A DNA stretch of 64,000 bases, taken from Chitinophaga pinensis (GTDB lineage Bacteria > Bacteroidota > Bacteroidia > Chitinophagales > Chitinophagaceae). The stretch is taken from positions 1 to 64,000 of the forward strand of contig NZ_VOHS01000026.1 in NCBI RefSeq assembly GCF_007896845.1, given 5' to 3'. This document shows, piece after piece, positions 59,123 to 64,000 of the stretch (positions are counted from its first letter, which is position 1; each line of letters begins with the position of its first letter). The notes beneath the pieces are model-generated. The model had not been told where the DNA came from. It made no database searches and was given only the letters and a program-made list of their open reading frames with translations. Both the position numbers and the translations under genes were made by a program.

Positions 59123-60523
59123 TCAGTAATTCTTCATTCCCTGCGGTCTTTCTCTTCTTACACCGTTTCCGTTACCATCTTTCGGTTTGCCACTTTGTGG
59201 TCTGCCGTTATTTGGTTTGCCACCATTGGGCTTTCCGGAGCCAGCGCCTGGTCTTGCTTCTCTTGACTGTACTACACCCTGTCTGTTTTTTGAGAAACCA
59301 CCTTTTTTATCTCTTGGATGTTGTTGTTTTGGTTTCTGTTGCGGAGCGGGTTTGGGAGCAGGTAATGCCATACTATCACCATTATGGAATGGGTGTTCGG
59401 TCACTACCGGGATCTCGCGGGAGATCAGTTTCAGGATATCTTTCAGGAAGGCTTTTTCTTCCGGTTCGCAGAAAGAGATGGCGATACCATCAGCGCCTGC
59501 GCGGCCGGTACGACCGATACGGTGTACGTATGTTTCGGGTACGTTTGGCAGTTCGTAGTTAACTACGTGTGTCAGTTCGTCGATATCGATACCTCTTGCG
59601 GCGATATCAGTAGCTACGAGTACGCGGGTCTGCTGTGATTTGAAATTATTCAGTGCACGCTGACGGGCATTCTGTGATTTGTTACCATGGATAGCCTCTG
59701 CGGTAATTTCTGCTTTATGCAGGTCTTTTACCACTCTGTCTGCACCATGTTTGGTCCGGGTAAATACCAGCAATGTTTTGATGGATTTATCCTTTAGTAT
59801 ATGCAGCAGGAGGTTACGTTTATCATTTTTGCCGACGAAGTAGATGGATTGTGTGATCGTTTCGGCAGTAGAGGATACCGGTGTTACTTCCACTTTAGCC
59901 GGATTATTACGCAGAATAGCTTTCGCCAGTGTCTGTATTTCCGGTGGCATGGTAGCGGAGAAGAAGAGTGACTGACGCTGTTCGGGCAGTTTTACGATCA
60001 CGCGTTGTACGTCGTGTACGAAGCCCATGTCGAGCATTCTGTCTGCTTCATCCAGCACAAAGTATCTGATATCTCTCAGAGTGATATAGTTCTGACTGAT
60101 AAGGTCCAGCAGACGGCCGGGCGTTGCGATCAGGATATCTACCCCTCTTCTTAATGCTTCTGTCTGCGGATGTTGTGATACACCGCCAAAGATCACGAGG
60201 CTTTTCAGGTCGAGGAATTTACCGTATGCGATAAAACTTTCCTGTATCTGTATGGCCAGTTCACGGGTAGGTGTAAGAATAAGTGCTTTGATATTTCGGA
60301 GGCCTTTACGTTGCTGGGCCTGTTGGTCCTGATGCATTAATTGAAGCATGGGAATGGCAAACGCAGCTGTTTTACCGGTACCGGTCTGGGCGCAACCCAG
60401 CAGATCCCTCTTATCAAGTACATGGGGAATGGCTTGCTGCTGAATAGGCGTGGGAGCGGTATAACCCTCATTCTCCAGGGCCTTAAGCAGAGGCTCGATG
60501 AGCCCTAACTGTTCAAATGACAA
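59123..60523 (-). CDS. DEAD-box ATP-dependent RNA helicase (RhlE-like)
   Basis: The family sequence begins at [13 protein letters not shown], so I take the TTG at 60523 as start. An ATG-led frame extends to 60682 but adds unconserved residues. The motifs are in order: Q motif [30 protein letters not shown], and H-R-I-G-R-T-G-R. The C-terminal tail of about 90 residues is basic and rich in Gly, Pro, Gln and Asn, typical of RhlE tails that bind RNA. It unwinds RNA in ribosome assembly or mRNA decay. The tail is low-complexity. Confidence 0.93.
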   Translation of the reverse strand: MSFEQLGLIEPLLKALENEGYTAPTPIQQQAIPHVLDKRDLLGCAQTGTGKTAAFAIPMLQLMHQDQQAQQRKGLRNIKALILTPTRELAIQIQESFIAYGKFLDLKSLVIFGGVSQHPQTEALRRGVDILIATPGRLLDLISQNYITLRDIRYFVLDEADRMLDMGFVHDVQRVIVKLPEQRQSLFFSATMPPEIQTLAKAILRNNPAKVEVTPVSSTAETITQSIYFVGKNDKRNLLLHILKDKSIKTLLVFTRTKHGADRVVKDLHKAEITAEAIHGNKSQNARQRALNNFKSQQTRVLVATDIAARGIDIDELTHVVNYELPNVPETYVHRIGRTGRAGADGIAISFCEPEEKAFLKDILKLISREIPVVTEHPFHNGDSMALPAPKPAPQQKPKQQHPRDKKGGFSKNRQGVVQSREARPGAGSGKPNGGKPNNGRPQSGKPKDGNGNGVRRERPQGMKNY

Positions 60524-60746
60524 AATGTTAAATTTTTTATGATCAATAGTGGTAAGGCTGTCAGCCGGAACAAGTCCATATTGTGCATGATGCTGACACA
60601 TTACCCGCCTTACTCGCAAGCCTGCACATTGTTTTGAAGCTAACTGCAAAAGCAGGTGAGGAAGAGAATAAAAGTGATGCAAAGGTATACTAAATAAATG
60701 ATATGCGGTGGGATGTTTTACTTATAAGTGACTATCTTGCATTATT

Positions 60747-61856
60747 ATGAGCAACGGACCAACAGTATTGATAGAACAAGCGAATAGCCGCTATACTATG
60801 TATGCGGTAGTAGAGCAGGACGAACGGACAGCTTATTTTTACCTGTATCCTGCTGAATTGCAGAGCAAAAAATACCGGATGCGTGCCTGCTGGCTGCGCA
60901 ATATTCAACCGGGGCCTGCTAAACGTGACAGTGCAGCGATGGCTAACGGAGATGCGCCGATGCTGGAAGCACACTTTAGTAATCACCCGGAAGGGAAAGA
61001 GCCTTTAAAAGCGGAATTGGTATCCATCGTGTGGATGCCTGAGGATGATGGCGCCGCTGTATTGTATGATGGAAAAACGTTGGGTGTTATTCCCGGATGG
61101 AGTCTTTATTCAGATGATCCTGCGGCATATGCGGCAGATTGTATAGAAGCGGATGGTAATGCCATTGTATTCCCATTGGGTGAGCTGGGTAAGAACGAAC
61201 AGCATGCGCGTGTAGCAGAAGCTATCAGTTTCCGCGAATCATGGGATGATACTGAAAACCCGCAATGGCCGGTGATCCAGCAGCAGTTTATTTCTACTTA
61301 TGAATCACATTTCGGAGAGATAAAGCAATATTTCGCGATTGATAATAACCAATGGCCACCGATGGCGCTGGGTAAGTTTGAAAAAGATAACATCGTTTAT
61401 TTCCTCACTATGGGAGTAAGCATTCGTCCTATGCCATGGGTATCTTACCTGTACAATGACAATGCGTCTGCTTACAGAAGGATGGAACTGGCGATGGCTG
61501 TCAGCAAGGACGATTTTACCGAGGAAGAAATTATGAAGATGGCGGAGGGATTGTCCAGCATGGCTGACATTCCATGGAGACATATCAGTTGGTTAGGCGA
61601 GGGGCATACGATTGCATCCAGCAAACTACCGGCTCCTTTTGAAAGTATTGTGTTGTCGGCTGCATTGTATAACGGCGAAAGCATTGCGCTGCCGGAGATG
61701 TATGGTGATAAGGTGAATCTGTTCTGGCTGAGTCCTGTCACGCTTTCTGAAAGAGAATATGCACATGAGAAAGCGAATGGCGGTTATGAGTTACTGGAAA
61801 AAATGATACAGGAAGATATCACACATATTGTGACAAAGAGAGCAGCGATCGTGTAA
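60747..61856 (+). CDS. SUFU (suppressor of fused) domain protein
   Basis: The 369-residue protein has no signal peptide. Residues 1-165 are of unknown type. From about 175 it matches the SUFU fold: L-G-K-F-E-K-D-N-I-V-Y-F-L-T-M-G-V-S-I-R-P-M, R-R-M-E-L-A-M-A-V-S, W-L-G-E-G-H-T-I and V-N-L-F-W-L-S-P-V-T-L-S-E-R-E-Y-A-H-E-K. Bacterial SUFU proteins are often immunity partners of polymorphic toxins, but no toxin gene is adjacent here. The function is therefore open. It stands alone. Confidence 0.85.
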   Translation: MSNGPTVLIEQANSRYTMYAVVEQDERTAYFYLYPAELQSKKYRMRACWLRNIQPGPAKRDSAAMANGDAPMLEAHFSNHPEGKEPLKAELVSIVWMPEDDGAAVLYDGKTLGVIPGWSLYSDDPAAYAADCIEADGNAIVFPLGELGKNEQHARVAEAISFRESWDDTENPQWPVIQQQFISTYESHFGEIKQYFAIDNNQWPPMALGKFEKDNIVYFLTMGVSIRPMPWVSYLYNDNASAYRRMELAMAVSKDDFTEEEIMKMAEGLSSMADIPWRHISWLGEGHTIASSKLPAPFESIVLSAALYNGESIALPEMYGDKVNLFWLSPVTLSEREYAHEKANGGYELLEKMIQEDITHIVTKRAAIV

Positions 61857-61879
61857 GTAATTAAGTATTAAAAATTAAA

Positions 61880-61921
61880 CATCAGGAACGAAAACAAAAT
61901 TCTTCGTGTTCGTTCCTGATG
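61880..61921 (+). terminator. hairpin after the SUFU gene
   Basis: CATCAGGAACGAA and TTCGTTCCTGATG are perfect complements around a 16-base loop, 23 bases after the stop. No T run follows, so it may also be a processed RNA structure. Confidence 0.5.
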
Positions 61922-61966
61922 CAGCTGTAGCAGGCATCCTTTATATATGACTACCCGCGGGCATGT

Positions 61967-61990
61967 GTTTCTTCCGGTACCGGAAGAAAC
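61967..61990. promoter_or_regulatory. 24-base perfect palindrome upstream of the porin gene
   Basis: GTTTCTTCCGG-TA-CCGGAAGAAAC reads the same on both strands. It lies 43 bases before the porin start. Its size and position fit an operator for a dimeric regulator; the regulator is unknown. Confidence 0.5.
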
Positions 61991-62033
61991 GAACTCTATA
62001 TACACTCGTATCAGATAAACAAGCTCAAAGGAA

Positions 62034-63362
62034 ATGTACATCCAAAAACTTACGAAACTGGCAGCATGTGCGCTGCTGATGATTGGAAGCACCATGAGTG
62101 CCTATTCTCAGGGATTTAAAGACGGTAAGATCTGGCTCAATGAAGATGGCAGTAATTACTTTAAGTTCACCCTTGTATCCCAGGTCTGGCTCAGGAACAC
62201 CGATCTGAACCCGGGTTCCACCATCAACGGATTTGAGAAAAACAACTTTACGGATATTGGTATCAGAAGAGCCAGGATCCAGGCTTTCGGACAGGTAGCA
62301 GATCGCGTGTTTATCTACTCTCAGTTCGGTATGAATAACTTTAACTATTCTTCTGACAGAAAAGCCGGCTTTTTTATCCACGACATCATGGGGGAATATG
62401 AAGTAGTGAGAAAACACCTGTCATTGGGTGCTGGTCTGTCCGCATGGAATGGTCTGACGCGTTTCTCCGCACCTTCTGTTGGTACGATCATGGGGGTGGA
62501 TGCTCCGTTGTTTGAACAAAGTACCAATGACGTGACGGATCAGTTTCTTCGTAAGCTGAGCATATATGCGAAAGGTAAGCTGGGTAAACTGGATTATCGG
62601 TTGGTGATGAGTAGTCCGATGTCTCCGCTGAAGGCTGCAGGTTATTCTCCTTTATTGACCAGCAATGCTTCTTTCTCAGCCAAACCGGCGAAAATGCAGG
62701 TACATGGTTATTTCCAGTGGCAGTTCCTCGATCAGGAAGCGAATACGACTGCTTATACAACCGGTACTTATCTGGGTACCAAAAAAGTGTTCAATATCGG
62801 TGCTGGTTTCCAGTATCAGCCTGACGCGATGTGGCGTGCCGGTAACAATGGCGATACTATTGAATCCAATCTACAACATTTTGCTGTAGATGCTTACTAT
62901 GATGCGCCGATCAATGCGGCTACAGGCAGTGCTATCAATGCATATGTTTCCTATATCAACTTTAATTGGGGTAAAGGATATCTCCGTAATCAGGCTACTA
63001 TGAATCCTGCGACCGGTACTACAAAGCCAGAGATCCTGAATGGCAGTGGCAATGGTTATCCTTCTTTCGGAACCGGCAACCTGCTTTACGGACAGGTAGG
63101 TTATAAATTCAAAAATGAACTGATTGGCAAAACCACTTTGATGCCGTATGCTTCGCTGCAATATGCGCATTACGAAAGATTGAATGATAATATGGCTTTC
63201 TGGGATGGAGGTGTCAACTGGTTGCTGAAAGGGCATACTTCCAAGCTGACTTTTGCCTATCAGAGTCGCCCGGTGTATCAGTTCGATGCTGTGAGTGGGG
63301 GCGCTAATAAAATTGACCGGAAGGGAAGCTTTCTGGTACAGTATCAGGTATTCCTGAATTGA
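62034..63362 (+). CDS. outer membrane porin, phosphate-selective porin O/P-like
   Basis: The 442-residue protein has a signal peptide (to Y-S-Q, residue 26). It is a chain of membrane-crossing strands with aromatic girdles (Y-F-K-F-T-L-V-S-Q-V-W-L-R, I-G-I-R-R-A-R-I-Q-A-F-G-Q, R-V-F-I-Y-S-Q-F-G), as in the porin O/P family, and ends V-Q-Y-Q-V-F-L-N. It is likely a general or anion-selective pore. The start is the ATG 5 bases after a purine-rich AAAGGAAA. Confidence 0.88.
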   Translation: MYIQKLTKLAACALLMIGSTMSAYSQGFKDGKIWLNEDGSNYFKFTLVSQVWLRNTDLNPGSTINGFEKNNFTDIGIRRARIQAFGQVADRVFIYSQFGMNNFNYSSDRKAGFFIHDIMGEYEVVRKHLSLGAGLSAWNGLTRFSAPSVGTIMGVDAPLFEQSTNDVTDQFLRKLSIYAKGKLGKLDYRLVMSSPMSPLKAAGYSPLLTSNASFSAKPAKMQVHGYFQWQFLDQEANTTAYTTGTYLGTKKVFNIGAGFQYQPDAMWRAGNNGDTIESNLQHFAVDAYYDAPINAATGSAINAYVSYINFNWGKGYLRNQATMNPATGTTKPEILNGSGNGYPSFGTGNLLYGQVGYKFKNELIGKTTLMPYASLQYAHYERLNDNMAFWDGGVNWLLKGHTSKLTFAYQSRPVYQFDAVSGGANKIDRKGSFLVQYQVFLN

Positions 63363-63384
63363 TTGAATTTTGCAATGTTATATT

Positions 63385-63415
63385 ATAGCCCGGTGTTAGC
63401 GCCGGGCTATTTTTT
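63385..63415 (+). terminator. intrinsic terminator after the porin gene
   Basis: ATAGCCCGG and CCGGGCTAT pair around a short loop and are followed by T6, 22 bases after the stop. Confidence 0.88.
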
Positions 63416-63452
63416 ATCCTTCACCAGCTGTATCCATACTATATACCAGCTT

Positions 63453-63474
63453 TATACCGGGAGTATACCGGGAG
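63453..63474. repeat. 11-base tandem duplication
   Basis: TATACCGGGAG occurs twice in direct tandem, followed by a further TATC. It could be chance slippage or half-sites for a protein. Confidence 0.6.
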
Positions 63475-63663
63475 TATCTCCTATCGGTAACAACCGGATT
63501 GCTATTTTTATGCATAGTGTATAGTGTTGATTTTCAGTTTTAAATAGAATGGGATGATTAATATTCTTTGTGAATAGCTGTCTGAGCCCGGTTGTCTTAC
63601 CCAATGGTAATGCTTGTCTGTTCCGGAATAGTGTTGTTTGGATTTTGTAAGGTCTTTATTCAC

Positions 63664-63725
63664 TAATAGTCATCCTTCGTTGATCCTTCGTTCATGAACG
63701 AAGGATCAACGAAGGATGACTATTA
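63664..63725. repeat. 62-base perfect palindrome without spacer
   Basis: The sequence is its own reverse complement over 31 + 31 bases, centred on TTCATGAA. Each arm contains CATCCTTCGTT and GATCCTTCGTT in tandem, so CCTTCGTT or its complement occurs four times. A 62-base gapless palindrome would extrude readily and is usually unstable. There is no T run after it. Confidence 0.9.
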
Positions 63726-63863
63726 TATATTCCTGAATAAAGCAGTTATTCATGTCTGTTTGTAATAACTGTCAGATAATGAGTTGGTTGTGAAAGATGG
63801 TTCTCTGCCAGCTCCTAATTCTTAATTGCCGTACCTTTGCATCTTCAAATAAAAAAAGCCACT

Positions 63864-64000
63864 TTGGTAAAGATTGACAATATTGTGCTGCCTGATTTTC
63901 CCCTGCTGCTGGCGCCTATGGAAGACGTGAGTGATCCGCCTTTCAGGGTAGTCTGCCGTGAAAACGGGGCTGACCTGTTATATACCGAATTTATTTCCAG
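63864..64000 (+). CDS. tRNA-dihydrouridine synthase, N-terminal part, cut by the window end
   Basis: From a TTG at 63864 the frame reads V-K-I-D-N-I-V-L-P-D-F-P-L-L-L-A-P-M-E-D-V-S-D-P-P-F-R-V-V-C, then G-A-D-L-L-Y-T-E-F-I-S. This is the start of a Dus flavoenzyme, which reduces uridine in tRNA. A-P-M-x-x-V-x-D-x-P-F-R is the FMN-binding opening of the family. The catalytic Cys lies beyond the window. The start codon is uncertain; an in-frame codon further upstream is possible. Confidence 0.88.
   Translation, partial: MVKIDNIVLPDFPLLLAPMEDVSDPPFRVVCRENGADLLYTEFIS

Larger units (their letters stand above)
63416..63863. other. intergenic stretch with repeats, no gene seen
   Basis: About 450 bases without a coding frame. 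They contain an 11-base tandem duplication (63453-63474) and a 62-base perfect palindrome (63664-63725). A short AATTCTTAATT element like the arms of the 4965 repeat lies near 63820. Confidence 0.6.

Noticed and set aside
1-64000. tRNA, rRNA, CRISPR arrays or insertion sequences
   Set aside because: I looked for tRNA arms, evenly spaced short repeats and transposase motifs and found none. A dedicated search would be more sensitive.

Overview
The window looks like chromosome from a Bacteroidota species, most likely a Chitinophaga-type member of the Chitinophagaceae. The reasons are a SusC/SusD pair, many signal peptides ending in A-Q, lipoproteins with the S-C-[SG]-K pattern, DUF4397, DUF2911, DUF1080 and DUF892 proteins, a GH19 enzyme, LytS/LytTR and HisKA_2 kinases, and several promoters of the Bacteroidota type (TTTG, about 20 bases, TAnnTTTG). 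I see no rRNA, tRNA, CRISPR array, integrase or insertion sequence.

Layout. 0-2 kb: a phage-tail-collar protein and a Tat-exported Gfo/Idh/MocA oxidoreductase, both frameshifted. 2.4-12.8 kb: a secreted beta-helix protein, Nudix, PEBP-like and DUF892 proteins, secreted proteins of unknown role, an orphan TPR histidine kinase, a GH19 enzyme and an unknown 401-residue protein. 12.8-13.5 kb: non-coding tandem repeats carrying a conserved small hairpin. 13.8-26.1 kb: lipase, MG2/TonB-plug surface protein, BaiN-like flavoprotein, catalase, nucleoside kinase and folK, sppA, an ABC-2 permease, SRPBCC and DUF2911 proteins. 26.2-32.8 kb: a polysaccharide-utilisation-like operon (discoidin-like lipoprotein, SusC, SusD, HExxH lipoprotein). 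33.5-35.5 kb: a TetR regulator with an AarF/ABC1 kinase. 35.6-43.5 kb: a multi-gene MoxR-vWA-beta-propeller (bpX) ternary system. 43.7-50.1 kb: DUF1080 protein, LytS/LytTR pair, two lipoproteins, and an RsbQ-like hydrolase with a GAF/PAS-like partner. 50.2-64 kb: esterase, lipid kinase opposite a phosphatidate phosphatase, a TetR-MFS-cysteine-hydrolase operon with matching operators, DEAD-box helicase, SUFU-domain protein, porin, and the start of a tRNA-dihydrouridine synthase.

The standout locus is the ternary system. Its genes overlap or nearly abut on the minus strand: unknown 267-residue protein, MoxR AAA+ ATPase, bpX-like protein, vWA plus beta-propeller protein, and a bpX-TPR-propeller protein. 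Systems of this kind have been predicted by comparative genomics to be NTP-driven biological conflict (immunity) systems. The last gene is broken into four reading frames by three single-base shifts.

At least six genes or gene segments here carry single-base shifts, several in or next to short homopolymers. That suggests assembly indels rather than real decay, and it affects how the broken genes should be read. Promoter and operator calls are by eye only.
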